Positions 25,218-34,234 of a stretch of DNA of 64,000 nucleotides are shown piece after piece (within the stretch, counting starts at the first letter, position 1; every line of letters begins with the position of its first letter). Under the pieces are notes generated by a model, which saw nothing but the letters and a program-made list of their open reading frames with translations, ran no database searches and was not told the DNA's origin. The stretch is from Algibacter sp. L3A6 (GTDB taxonomy: Bacteria; Bacteroidota; Bacteroidia; Flavobacteriales; Flavobacteriaceae). The DNA lies in NCBI RefSeq assembly GCF_009796825.1, contig NZ_CP047030.1, forward strand, positions 434,001-498,000, given 5' to 3'. Both the position numbers and the translations under genes were made by a program.

Positions 25218-27170
25218 ATGAAAAAGAAAAAACTTAATTTAAAAGACCTAAATCCAAATTCTGAAAAAGAACACAGTCACGATGATGGTCATAATCACGG
25301 AAGTAAACCGAATAATTTTAAGGCATATATTCCAGCAATAGTAAGCTTCATAATGCTTATTGTTGGTATTGCTTTAGATTACTTTGATGTTGCATTTTTT
25401 AAAGATTGGATTCGCATTATTTGGTATAGCATCGCTTATTTACCAGTTGGATTTCCTGTTGTAAAAGAAGGTTGGGAAAGTATAAAAAAAGGCGATGTTT
25501 TTACAGAGTTCTTTTTAATGTCTATAGCTACTATCGGCGCATTCATTATTGGCGAATATCCCGAGGGTGTTGCAGTTATGTTATTTTATGCAGTTGGCGA
25601 ATTGTTTCAAAATGCAGCAGTCAACAGAGCGAAATCTAATATCAAAGCATTGCTCGATGTAAGACCGAACGAAGCTTTGGTGTATCGAAACAACGAGTAT
25701 ATTTCCGTAAATCCTGAAACTGTTGAAATAGGCGAAAAAGTACAGGTGCGTGTAGGCGAAAAAGTACCGTTGGATGGTAAGTTATTGTCAGCAAAAGGCT
25801 CGTTCAACACAGCAGCATTAACTGGCGAAAGTAAACCAGATACTATTGCAAAAGGCGAAAAAGTATTTGCTGGTAGTATTAATATGGATGGTGTAATTGA
25901 AATTGAAACAACTAAAGAATTTAAAGATAGTTCGATTGCCAGAATTCTTGATATGGTGCAAAATGCAACCGCACGGAAATCAAAAACCGAATTGTTTATT
26001 AGAAAATTTGCGCGTATTTATACACCAATCGTTGTGTTTTTAGCCATTGGAGTAACATTAATACCCTACTTTTTTGTAGATGATTATGTGTTTAGAGATT
26101 GGTTATATCGTGCCTTGATATTTTTGGTTATATCGTGTCCTTGTGCATTAGTTATCTCAATACCGTTGGGTTATTTCGGTGGCTTGGGAGCAGCTTCAAA
26201 GAATGGAATTTTATTTAAAGGAGCTTCTTTTCTCGATGCAATGACCAAAATTAATACATTGGTAATGGACAAAACTGGAACAGTTACCAAAGGTGTTTTC
26301 AAAATTAAGGAAGTAAAAGCAATTGGTTGGGAAGAAACCGAATTTATGAAATACTTGATGGCATTGGAGGAACAATCCACGCATCCAATAGCAAAAGCAA
26401 TTTGGGAATACAAAGCAGAAGGAGCAGATTTTGATGCTAAAGAAGTTTCAGAAATTGCTGGAAAAGGTTTGAAAGGGATTGTAAACGGTAAAACGGTTTT
26501 AGTTGGAAATAAAGCTTTAATGACTGCTAATAATATCGAAGTTCTTAATGAAACCGAAAACATAGTAGAATCTATTGTATTGGTAGCAATCGATAAGAAG
26601 TTTGCTGGTTATGTTGTCATTGCAGACGAATTAAAGGAGGATGCAAAAGAAACCATTATTGCATTGCATAAAGTAGGAATTAAAAATATAATGATGCTTT
26701 CTGGCGATAAGAATTCTATCACTCAAAAAGTAGCTTCCGAATTAAATATTGAAATAGCAAAAGGCGGATTATTGCCCGAAGACAAACTGAATGAAGTTGA
26801 AATTTTAAAGAAGAATCCAGAAAACAAAATCGCTTTTATTGGCGACGGAATAAATGATGCGCCAGTATTGGCCGCAAGCGATGTTGGAATTGCGATGGGT
26901 GGTTTGGGTAGCGATGTTGCGATTGAAACCGCAGATGTTATTATTCAAACCGACCAACCATCAAAAGTCGTCAGAGCGATACAAATAGGTCGTTCCACCC
27001 GAAAAATTGTTTGGCAGAACATTGGTTTGGCATTCGGAGTAAAAGTGATTGTTCTAATTTTAGGAGCAGGTGGTTTGGCAACAATGTGGGAAGCTGTTTT
27101 TGCAGATGTTGGTGTTGCATTGTTGGCAATCTTAAACGCAGTACGATTACAGAAAATGAAATGGGATTGA
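25218..27170 (+). CDS. Heavy-metal P1B-type ATPase (Zn/Cd/Pb exporter, ZntA-like)
   Basis: 650 aa. A short His-rich N-terminus (EKEHSHDDGHNHGSK) replaces the HMA domain. Key motifs: TGES, CPC in the sixth membrane helix (ISCPCALVIS), phosphorylation site DKTGTVTKG, HP locus THPIAKAI, and GDGINDAPVLA. The C-terminal helix DVGVALLAILNAVRLQKMKWD carries the aspartate typical of zinc/cadmium/lead pumps. Exports metal from cytosol to periplasm, where the RND system removes it. Last gene of cassette 9. Confidence 0.92.
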   Translation: MKKKKLNLKDLNPNSEKEHSHDDGHNHGSKPNNFKAYIPAIVSFIMLIVGIALDYFDVAFFKDWIRIIWYSIAYLPVGFPVVKEGWESIKKGDVFTEFFLMSIATIGAFIIGEYPEGVAVMLFYAVGELFQNAAVNRAKSNIKALLDVRPNEALVYRNNEYISVNPETVEIGEKVQVRVGEKVPLDGKLLSAKGSFNTAALTGESKPDTIAKGEKVFAGSINMDGVIEIETTKEFKDSSIARILDMVQNATARKSKTELFIRKFARIYTPIVVFLAIGVTLIPYFFVDDYVFRDWLYRALIFLVISCPCALVISIPLGYFGGLGAASKNGILFKGASFLDAMTKINTLVMDKTGTVTKGVFKIKEVKAIGWEETEFMKYLMALEEQSTHPIAKAIWEYKAEGADFDAKEVSEIAGKGLKGIVNGKTVLVGNKALMTANNIEVLNETENIVESIVLVAIDKKFAGYVVIADELKEDAKETIIALHKVGIKNIMMLSGDKNSITQKVASELNIEIAKGGLLPEDKLNEVEILKKNPENKIAFIGDGINDAPVLAASDVGIAMGGLGSDVAIETADVIIQTDQPSKVVRAIQIGRSTRKIVWQNIGLAFGVKVIVLILGAGGLATMWEAVFADVGVALLAILNAVRLQKMKWD

Positions 27171-27227
27171 TTGAATTTGGGAGCGGAAAAAGATTTGGTA
27201 CAAATTTGAACATATGATAAGCGAAAC

Positions 27228-27309
27228 GCCAACGCTCAAAGCCATACACATTCACAGTCGCATCATCCACGCTTCACCCAAACTGTAAAAGAGTATGTCT
27301 TGCCAACGC
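27228..27309. repeat. Two direct GCCAACGC repeats downstream of the metal operon
   Basis: Copies at 27,228-27,235 and 27,302-27,309, same orientation as the four before the operon. The second is followed by TTTTGAACTAA. Confidence 0.65.
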
Positions 27310-27363
27310 TCACTTTTGAACTAAATAACAAACATTGAAAACCAAGCTGAACGTGAAAAGCAC

Positions 27364-27557
27364 TATGCACAACAATGTATATAAAACATAGCTATAACAG
27401 GCTTTCCGAGAGGTTTTTGCTTATTTATTAAGTCCGCCAAATTTTTATTTTTGTATATTTAGAAAATTAAAGATAAATAGAAAAAATAAAAATTCGGCTC
27501 GTTTATAATCCGAAACGATAGTGTCTTTTTACACGCTACGTTTCATATACGGAGACG
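27364..27557 (+). repeat. attC9 (194 bp)
   Basis: Opening TATGCACAAC is the exact complement of GTTGTGCATA at 18,549, 8.8 kb upstream. Inner arms CCGCCAAATTTTT and ATTCGGCTCGTTTATAATCCG as in attC6. Crossover 27,557/27,558. Defines cassette 9 as 18,550-27,557 (9008 bp). Confidence 0.85.
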
Positions 27558-27575
27558 TTGTACAGCATATAGAAA

Positions 27576-27610
27576 CTGAATTTTCCTGAAATAGGTTGAC
27601 TAAAAATTAC
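27576..27610. repeat. Orphan IS end (same as 53,174)
   Basis: CTGAATTTTCCTGAAATAGG and the next 15 bases equal the left end of the truncated IS at 53,174. Here no transposase follows. In both places the fragment sits about 20 bp after a cassette start. Confidence 0.7.
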
Positions 27611-27672
27611 AATCTTAACTTAATTTAGCTCAATACTTTAAAAGAAAAATATGATTATAAAAAGAAACTCAT

Positions 27673-28407
27673 CTAATTAATCGAAACACCTTCATACTTT
27701 ACCTCTTCCATAATTGAAGGTGAGTCACTATTAATTAAAGGGCTAAATAAATCTCGACTTACAGTATATGCCTTTAATTCATTCTCATTATAATTCAGGT
27801 TTATCAACTCATTTATTCCCCCCTCGTTCAAATCAGCTCTTAACCAGTTTTGTTCAAAATCTTTATCCAAGATTACTGGTTGTCTGTTTTTCTTATTATG
27901 AATTTTCGAAAACAATGGTGATGCTGGTTTAGTTAGTATAGTAAAAGTTACAACCTGATTTATTATTGTATAAATACCCGCTAATGACAACACATCATCA
28001 TTTTTATCCTTAATGAAATATGGATATTTTTTACCTTCATATTCATGCGGCTCAAAAAAACCCGTAACAGGAATTATACATCTCCTACTTTTTACTGATT
28101 TTTTATAAATAAAATGTTCCTGTAGTTTTTCTGATTGCGCATTTAAACCTCCGCCAAATCTAACAGCTTCTTTGTAATAATCTGATATTTCTTCAGAATC
28201 CTTGTTTTGTGGAACGATACCCCATAAAGCATGTGCTAATACAGATGATTTTTCTTGTGGAATGATAAGCATATGAGGATGAGTAAAACCATTTAAATGA
28301 TATCTCGGTATATCATAAGCTTCTCGGGCATAGGAATCGGAAAGAGAAACATCATATCTATTTTCAAGTTCTAAGACTTTTTTAGTTTGTGAGGTGTGAA
28401 AACACAT
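27673..28407 (-). CDS. SRAP (HMCES/YedK) abasic-site protein
   Basis: 244 aa. Cys2 directly after Met is the catalytic residue that forms a thiazolidine crosslink with abasic sites in single-stranded DNA. Other SRAP landmarks are present: ARxE-like region (RFGGGLNAQSE), RRCIIPVTGFFEPHEY with the active-site Glu, and FTILTKPASP. It protects stalled forks. It lies 34 bp downstream of the umuC-like gene on the same strand, an SOS gene pairing common in bacteria. Confidence 0.9.
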   Translation of the reverse strand: MCFHTSQTKKVLELENRYDVSLSDSYAREAYDIPRYHLNGFTHPHMLIIPQEKSSVLAHALWGIVPQNKDSEEISDYYKEAVRFGGGLNAQSEKLQEHFIYKKSVKSRRCIIPVTGFFEPHEYEGKKYPYFIKDKNDDVLSLAGIYTIINQVVTFTILTKPASPLFSKIHNKKNRQPVILDKDFEQNWLRADLNEGGINELINLNYNENELKAYTVSRDLFSPLINSDSPSIMEEVKYEGVSIN

Positions 28408-28441
28408 GATTAAGTTATTTTTAGCCTTCTAAAGATACGAA

Positions 28442-29701
28442 TTACGCTTTAATAGATATAATTTCATTAATATTCGTAGAGTATCTAGGAGATAAATGTT
28501 CTTGTTTCATTTTCCATTGTCTCCCCATAGATTGCGAAGCAAATTTCACCTTATTGTTTCCGTAAGACTTGTTCAATCTATCTACAACACTCATTATGGG
28601 ATCATGTTTAGTGTTTTCAGAATTAAACAATGTTAGTTGTTTTTGATCTATTGGTGTTAAATCCATGACAACAACTCCTGCTTTTTTGTAGTGATAACCT
28701 TCTTGATAAATGCCTTCTAAAGCCGTATTCACGAGCTTTATAATATCAATACTTGAATTAGTAGGAAAAGGAGATTTAATAATGATATTTCTTCCATATT
28801 GTGGTAAATCTTTTCGAAAACCATTGGTATGCAAAAAAACCATGACTGCATTACAATGAGAACCTTGATTTCTTAATTTTTCGGCACAGGAGACAGCAAA
28901 TGTCGATGTTCGCTCTTTAACATCATTATAGCTCGTAAGCATTCTTTCAAATGATCTTGTAGTTGCAATCATCTTTTTATCTACAACTGATTCTAAATCT
29001 AAAGTTGGCACGCCTTCTAATTCTTTCTTGAGCCTGAGCCCCACAATAGACATATTTTTACGTACCCAATCATCTGACAACTCTGTAAACTGATAGGCAT
29101 TTTTTATTCTAATTTCTTTTAATCGTTTTGCATGTTTTCTTCCTATCCCCCAGACATCTTCAATTGGCAACCACTTTAAAGCCTTAATCCTAATTTCATC
29201 ACTATCTATAACGTAAACACTTTCAGTTCGACTTGCATACTTCTTCGCTATTTTATTTGCAACCTTAGATAAAGCTTTTGTTGGAGCAAAACCAATACTT
29301 ATAGGCACACCTGTACCTTTTGTTACTTGATCTCGCATTTGACTCCCTAAATCCAATAGATTATGATATTTGAACCCTTCGAACTTCAAAAAAGCTTCAT
29401 CAATGCTATATATTTCTATTTCTGGTGTAAAACCTGAAAGTAAAGTCATAATACGACTACTCATATCTCCATACAAAGCGTAGTTAGATGAAAATACGTT
29501 AATCTTAAATTTATCAAAAGTAGTTTTGTATTCGAAAGCAGGTGCTCCCATAGGAATACCTAATTCCTTTGCTTCATTTGAACGTGCTATTACACAACCA
29601 TCATTGTTAGACAACACTACAACGGGCTTACCATTCAAATTAGGATTAAAAACACGCTCACAAGAAGCGTAAAAGTTATTACAATCTACAAGTGCAAACA
29701 T
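28442..29701 (-). CDS. umuC: Y-family DNA polymerase (UmuC-like, Pol V catalytic subunit)
   Basis: 419 aa. Palm residues: ALVDCNNFYASCERVF (first Asp) and IYSIDEAF (SIDE motif). HhH region LPIEDVWGIGRKHAKRL; C-terminal little finger and DUF4113-type tail (DRLNKSYGNNKVKFASQSMGRQWKMKQEHLSPRYSTN). Carries out translesion synthesis. The umuD-like gene abuts it with no spacer. Confidence 0.92.
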   Translation of the reverse strand: MFALVDCNNFYASCERVFNPNLNGKPVVVLSNNDGCVIARSNEAKELGIPMGAPAFEYKTTFDKFKINVFSSNYALYGDMSSRIMTLLSGFTPEIEIYSIDEAFLKFEGFKYHNLLDLGSQMRDQVTKGTGVPISIGFAPTKALSKVANKIAKKYASRTESVYVIDSDEIRIKALKWLPIEDVWGIGRKHAKRLKEIRIKNAYQFTELSDDWVRKNMSIVGLRLKKELEGVPTLDLESVVDKKMIATTRSFERMLTSYNDVKERTSTFAVSCAEKLRNQGSHCNAVMVFLHTNGFRKDLPQYGRNIIIKSPFPTNSSIDIIKLVNTALEGIYQEGYHYKKAGVVVMDLTPIDQKQLTLFNSENTKHDPIMSVVDRLNKSYGNNKVKFASQSMGRQWKMKQEHLSPRYSTNINEIISIKA

Positions 29702-30151
29702 TTAAAGATATTTAACTACGTTAATAACAATTCCCCAGATTACAAAATCATTATCTTTAGTAACTTTTATCGGCTTATATTGTTCGTTCTCCGCAATTAA
29801 CCAAACGATATCTTTCTCTATTTTTATTCTTTTCACTGTAAATTCACCGTCTATAAAGCAAACTGCAATCTTATTATTTTTAGGCTCTAAGCTTTTGTCA
29901 ATAATTAATAAATCTCCATTATGAATACCAGCATCAATCATTGAATCGCCCTTTACTTTTCCATAAAAAGTAGTGCTTGGATTTTTTATAAGATGCTTGT
30001 TCAAATCTATGTTTATATCTAAAAAATCATCTGCTGGGGATGGAAAACCTGCACTAATACCTTCGACAACAAAAGGGAGTTGTACTGAGGTACTAACATC
30101 GGCTTTATAAAAAGTTAAATTGGGAGTTTTATATAATTGTCTTAATTGCAT
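29702..30151 (-). CDS. umuD: UmuD-like S24 self-cleaving protein
   Basis: 149 aa. Cleavage site Ala34-Gly35 (GISAGFPSP), nucleophile Ser70 (GDSMIDAGI) and Lys107 (FTVKRI) of the Ser-Lys dyad. RecA-stimulated self-cleavage yields the active Pol V partner. First gene of the umuD-umuC-SRAP operon. A TAnnTTTG-type -7 box (TAACTTTG on the minus strand) lies at 30,156-30,163, only 4 bp before the start codon. Confidence 0.9.
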   Translation of the reverse strand: MQLRQLYKTPNLTFYKADVSTSVQLPFVVEGISAGFPSPADDFLDINIDLNKHLIKNPSTTFYGKVKGDSMIDAGIHNGDLLIIDKSLEPKNNKIAVCFIDGEFTVKRIKIEKDIVWLIAENEQYKPIKVTKDNDFVIWGIVINVVKYL

Positions 30152-30155
30152 TTTA

Positions 30156-30163
30156 CAAAGTTA
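30156..30163 (-). promoter_or_regulatory. Candidate -7 box for the umuDC operon
   Basis: On the minus strand it reads TAACTTTG, a match to TAnnTTTG. It is so close to the ATG that the transcript would be nearly leaderless. Confidence 0.4.
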
Positions 30164-30249
30164 TAGAAATTTTTATTTGCGTATTCATTTTAATTGAAGT
30201 CCTTACCCATAGAATATTGCACCTTGATTACATGAATTAACATGAAAAA

Positions 30250-31317
30250 TTAAGATTTAATTATTCTTTGTGTGATAACCGACTTACACCCTTGTACTTT
30301 CATAATATAAACACCAGCATCAAGGCTGGAAACATCAATCATATGTTCCAATTTTGAAGACATGACCCTTTGACCTAATGCATTAATAATTACAAAATTA
30401 TATTTGCTATAATTACCGATTTGATCGATGTAAACATAATCTTTAGTATATGTGGGATATATTGCAAAAGACTCCATCAATTCACCTTTTAAACCTAATG
30501 TTCCCCATGTATCCTCAGCTAATTCACCTCCCCAAATTAATGTTGCCAAATATGGATTGTCGATATACGGATTTCTATTACCTTGAACTGAGTAAATAGA
30601 CTCATTTCTATCTCTTTCATATTGAGAAACTGGATCTTGAGCATTCCAAGCTAAAAAAACAGCAGGCATAGTAGAGGTCTCATCTAAATCACCAAAACCA
30701 ATATTTTTTGCTTCACATTGTTCAGGGTATCGTGTAAACATGTACATAATGATACGTGCAACATCACCTTTCCATTCGTTTCCTGGAAAAAAATTACCTA
30801 AGGAGGTTATGTGAGAATTTCCTGTGCCGTCTTGAAAAATTCGATTATTTCTAGAACTATTCATTTGACTATCACAAGCTCTCAAATTATGAACATCAGT
30901 ACCAGCACTAGGATAAGAATCTACTAAACTAGGATCTGCTAATGATTTAGAGAAAACATGTTCACGATTCCATAAGCCTAAACATGATGATGAATGACAT
31001 GATAAATCTTTATTACGAGAATAATCATTGCTAGTTAATAAATCTGTATTGTCGTAACCATATATCAACAGGACTTCATCACTAAACTGGCTCTCCAAAT
31101 CAGATTCCACTAAAACATCCCAAGTATTTAGGGAGCTTGATGTGTATGGTAGAAGGACTGAATGTGTATTAGTAATCAACGCTGTGAGTTGTGTTTTTAA
31201 ATTTTCGCTTGATCTTGAGAAATCAATACCTGAATAGTATGCAGGTGTTTGAGAAAAAAGAATACATGGGTATGCTATTACTAATAATAAGCACTTTCTA
31301 AAAGGTAAATGATTCAT
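30250..31317 (-). CDS. Secreted endonuclease I with T9SS sorting domain
   Basis: 355 aa. Signal peptide to about residue 23 (LLLVIAYPCILFSQ). The endonuclease I (EndA/NucM) fold follows: His-Me finger WNREHVFSKS, GTDVHNLRACDSQMNSSRNN, GDVARIIMYMFTRYPE and NRNPYIDNPYLATLIWG. The last 75 residues are a type IX secretion sorting domain (NALGQRVMSS...LDAGVYIMKV...QRIIKS). Exported to the surface or medium to degrade DNA or RNA, probably for nutrients. Confidence 0.9.
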   Translation of the reverse strand: MNHLPFRKCLLLVIAYPCILFSQTPAYYSGIDFSRSSENLKTQLTALITNTHSVLLPYTSSSLNTWDVLVESDLESQFSDEVLLIYGYDNTDLLTSNDYSRNKDLSCHSSSCLGLWNREHVFSKSLADPSLVDSYPSAGTDVHNLRACDSQMNSSRNNRIFQDGTGNSHITSLGNFFPGNEWKGDVARIIMYMFTRYPEQCEAKNIGFGDLDETSTMPAVFLAWNAQDPVSQYERDRNESIYSVQGNRNPYIDNPYLATLIWGGELAEDTWGTLGLKGELMESFAIYPTYTKDYVYIDQIGNYSKYNFVIINALGQRVMSSKLEHMIDVSSLDAGVYIMKVQGCKSVITQRIIKS

Positions 31318-31370
31318 ACAAAACTTTCAATATTAATTTTAAATTACATGAATTAAGGTTTAATTAATAT

Positions 31371-31476
31371 AAGGTTTTTTAAGTTTTTTTAAGGTCTTTC
31401 TAGATTTTTTTAGCATTTCCTCAGAACCTTTTTTAGGTTTATTCTAAGGTCTTTTTTAGGTTTTTTAAGGTGTTTT
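31371..31476. repeat. Degenerate T-rich repeat array
   Basis: About eight imperfect units of the form AAGGTTTTTT or TTTAGGTTTTT, spaced 10-15 bp (AAGGTTTTTTAAG, AAGGTCTTTC, TTTTTTTAG, TTTTTTAGG). On the other strand they read AAAAACCTTA. A similar short cluster occurs near 31,700. May be iterons or protein-binding sites of the neighbouring island, or simple slippage. Confidence 0.45.
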
Positions 31477-31944
31477 CATTTATCAAAACCATAAACAACT
31501 AAAAGCCAGATACATAAATCTTTCATTTATTTGTATTACCGTTACCTATTAATTAATCATATTTATAGTTTATAATGTAAAAGCGAATAGCAAATTTTAA
31601 ATAAATAAAACGTGATATGTAACAACGAATGAGATTGCCTGTACTCGTAAATTGAATATTCGATTAAGTATTGTTATTTATATTTGAGGCTTTTCTATAC
31701 TTTTTTAGGTTTTTAAAGGTACACCATCATTAAATAACTATGATTCTCCTTATGTTTTACCTAATAGAAAGTCAATTTGAATAGTTAAACTTATTCTAAG
31801 TGGTTTATATAGGATTATAATATCCTCCTATAATTTTATAAACTCGAACCTCAAACTATTGATAGTTAACCACCTGTTTTTACTGGAATTTGAATTAAAA
31901 ATAATTAAAGATTAGAAAAATAAATAGAATGCTTCAAACTATTT

Positions 31945-32158
31945 TGTTGAATTGTTGACAAACGCTATTAAACCTTTATAAACCATAAACTTACACTGAA
32001 ACTTTAGGTCAACAAAATGACAACAAACACAAAAAAAACATAAGAAAATAATATTCGAAATGAAACTCCGAAAAAGATTGTTGAACATATGTTGAATAAA
32101 TTTTTCATTATAAAAGCCACAAAACCAAATAATTACATAAAAATTCAACAATTCAACA
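31945..32158. repeat. Perfect 14-bp inverted repeat pair
   Basis: TGTTGAATTGTTGA (31,945-31,958) and TCAACAATTCAACA (32,145-32,158) are exact complements, 186 bp apart. They lie at the left side of the integrase island. Confidence 0.55.
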
Positions 32159-32196
32159 TTAATTATTCGTTTTTGAAACCAGATATGCGATTAACG

Positions 32197-32236
32197 AAAA
32201 AGGTACAACATCTGCTTATTGATGTTGTACCTTTTT
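32197..32236. terminator. Strong bidirectional terminator hairpin
   Basis: A perfect 16-bp stem, AAAAAGGTACAACATC (32,197-32,212) with its complement at 32,221-32,236, and 8-base loop. It ends the minus-strand island operon. The stem contains AGGTACAACA, also found at the island's other end (37,569-37,578). Confidence 0.8.
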
Positions 32237-32274
32237 TGCTAATTTAAAACCAGAAACTATTAATTCATATACAG

Positions 32275-33459
32275 CTATGAAATGAAGTCTTCTTTTTCGA
32301 AAGTAAAATACCTGCCTTTATGACGAGTATGAGAAACAATATACTCTCCTTTACCATTTAGGTTAAGAATACACTTTGAATAGCTCCCATTTTTACTTTC
32401 TAGTTTAAAATGAGACTTTAATACCTCCGAGATCTTTGCATTAGATGATCTCACATTATTTTTAGACAATATTTCGTTTAAATCTCCTAAAGAATACTTT
32501 AAAATACTTTGTTCAAACTTTATGAAATCATCTATTAAAATCTCTTCGATTTCTTTATGTAAATATGATTTGTTCCCTTTGACTAAATTACCCAAAGCGT
32601 TTGTATAAATATCATTTTTACAAAACCACATTCTCGTTTTTTTTGGTGTATTTATTTTTCTGATATTTAAATAAAACATAAAATAAGGGAGTTCTTTTTT
32701 TAAGAGTAATAGTAAATCAGGGTCTTCATTATCATTTTTTAATTTAGGAATTTTAAGAACCCAATATCTAATTTCTTTACTATCAATTTGTATAAAACTG
32801 TCCTCATTGTTTGAGCATAAAATAAACTTTCCGAAAAAATATGATTCTACTTTATCTACCCCCTTAGATTCCATTTTATTACTTTGTGATGTCGATAAAT
32901 TTTTAATACGCTCACTATCTTCCTTCTTATCCAATAAAACTTCATCTACAGCTATTATTAACTTAGATGACCAGTCGGAATTAAAACGACTTCTAAAGTC
33001 TTCATTTTTATTAATTGTCATATTTCCTTGAAAAATCAATTTCAAAAAATTCAAAAATGTGGTTTTACCTGTTTTTCGCTCATCACTAACTAAACATAAA
33101 ATAGGTAAGATTTGAGTTGGGAAATTCCACAATATTGTTAGATAATCTAATCCTAACTCATATTGCTCACCAAAAATATGCTTGAGAAAATTTATTATTG
33201 AAGGAAAACTACCTTTAAGCATATTATGGTCTAATGGTTCATATTTATTATAAAAATTATTAATAATTTGCTCATACTTATTATGAGAAGGGATTAAACA
33301 AAACCCATCATATTTCTTTATTTTATCTAAATAATCTTTTCCTTCATCAGTAATTATTTCACTTTTCCTCCATTTTAATAAAGTTTTGATAGTATCACCA
33401 CTATGAAGTGGCACTTCCCCTTTTTTATAATAGTCCGTTCCTATTCTTATATATAACAT
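32275..33459 (-). CDS. Island primase/helicase-like P-loop protein
   Basis: 394 aa. Central ATPase resembles viral SF3/DUF5906-type helicases: Walker A in SDERKTGKTTFLNFL (about residues 128-142), Walker B with acidic pair in LIIAVDEVLLD, and sensor segment FILCSNNEDSF. The C-terminal 110 residues look like a winged helix (IEEILIDDFIKFEQSILKYSLGDLNEILSKN...). No primase catalytic motif is seen N-terminally, so it is probably a replication helicase of a satellite-type mobile island. Last gene of an operon starting at the excisionase-like gene. Confidence 0.7.
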   Translation of the reverse strand: MLYIRIGTDYYKKGEVPLHSGDTIKTLLKWRKSEIITDEGKDYLDKIKKYDGFCLIPSHNKYEQIINNFYNKYEPLDHNMLKGSFPSIINFLKHIFGEQYELGLDYLTILWNFPTQILPILCLVSDERKTGKTTFLNFLKLIFQGNMTINKNEDFRSRFNSDWSSKLIIAVDEVLLDKKEDSERIKNLSTSQSNKMESKGVDKVESYFFGKFILCSNNEDSFIQIDSKEIRYWVLKIPKLKNDNEDPDLLLLLKKELPYFMFYLNIRKINTPKKTRMWFCKNDIYTNALGNLVKGNKSYLHKEIEEILIDDFIKFEQSILKYSLGDLNEILSKNNVRSSNAKISEVLKSHFKLESKNGSYSKCILNLNGKGEYIVSHTRHKGRYFTFEKEDFIS

Positions 33460-33462
33460 AGG

Positions 33463-33801
33463 CTATTTTTTTAATTCTGAAATATTATACTTTAGATATC
33501 CCATTTCATAAGGGGAGTTTGAATCAAGATCAATTAAAATATTAAACCCTTTAAGCGAACCGTTAGCTCGTTTAAACAAATTATCTATATCGTATTGTAA
33601 GATCTGCCAATCAAACCTTGGATCTTGAAAGGTTAAGATCTTCACTTTATTCATTTTATCTAATATCCAATTAAAATACTCGTTTGCTCTTGAATCAAAA
33701 CAATATTGATTTTTCATAAGATTAGTATGATTTTCAATTGCTGTTATTTGTTCCATAAGATGCGCTTCATGAAAGTCTTCGTTTTTTATAAGTCTAGCCA
33801 T
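33463..33801 (-). CDS. Island hypothetical protein
   Basis: 112 aa, soluble, start 19 bp after the HTH gene and stop 3 bp before the helicase gene, so clearly in the same operon. No recognisable domain; one Cys (QYCFDSRANEYFNWILDKM). Could be a replication accessory or primase-like fragment. Confidence 0.55.
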   Translation of the reverse strand: MARLIKNEDFHEAHLMEQITAIENHTNLMKNQYCFDSRANEYFNWILDKMNKVKILTFQDPRFDWQILQYDIDNLFKRANGSLKGFNILIDLDSNSPYEMGYLKYNISELKK

Positions 33802-33820
33802 TACCTTTTATAATTTTAGA

Positions 33821-34111
33821 TTAGTTTCTTTTTCTGTTAGAAAATGCTTTGTTGTAGTTTTTATTTAATAAAACTTCAACATCCTTCATTTTATAATAGA
33901 TTTTACTACCTATTTGGGAAAATGACACAATACCCTCGTCTCTCCATGTTTGAGCGGTACGTTTGCTTATGTTCATTAATTGAATGAAATCTTGATTGTC
34001 GAGGAAGGTTTCTTTGACCTCTGTAGAGTTTTTTTCTAATTTACTGTTTAGGGAATCTAAACGATTTACTAATTCTTTAAACTGTTCTGTTGTTAAAATT
34101 ACTGCGCTCAT
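33821..34111 (-). CDS. Excisionase-like HTH_17 DNA-binding protein
   Basis: 96 aa. N-terminal coiled helix (FKELVNRLDSLNSKLEKN), then the MerR-like winged HTH of the excisionase/helix-turn-helix 17 family: DFIQLMNISKRTAQTWRDEGIVSFSQIGSKIYYKMKDVEVLLNK. In Bacteroidota mobile islands this small protein accompanies the tyrosine integrase and controls excision or island transcription. Confidence 0.85.
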   Translation of the reverse strand: MSAVILTTEQFKELVNRLDSLNSKLEKNSTEVKETFLDNQDFIQLMNISKRTAQTWRDEGIVSFSQIGSKIYYKMKDVEVLLNKNYNKAFSNRKRN

Positions 34112-34234
34112 TTGCTGATTTTTTTAAAATTATGCAGCAAGATTAAGTGAATTCTAGAGGGCTAACAAGCTCAAAACTATCATACCTGATAAAACCTTAT
34201 ATGACCTTATAACCCCCTAAAAAAACTATATTTA

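Larger units (their letters stand above)
31318..32196. other. 879-bp non-coding stretch with repeats
   Basis: No convincing gene. It holds a T-rich degenerate repeat array (31,371-31,476), a perfect 14-bp inverted repeat (31,945-31,958 with 32,145-32,158) and ends at a strong terminator hairpin. A 70-codon minus frame at 31,939-32,151 is low-complexity and lies between the inverted repeats; I do not count it as a gene. Confidence 0.6.

Noticed and set aside
26171..27270. Several antisense frames over the P-type ATPase, adaptor and RND genes
   Set aside because: Shadow frames of strongly recognisable proteins, without domains or ribosome binding context.
31939..32151. 70-codon minus-strand frame
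   Set aside because: Low-complexity Phe/Ile/Cys-rich sequence lying between perfect inverted repeats; no sign of coding.
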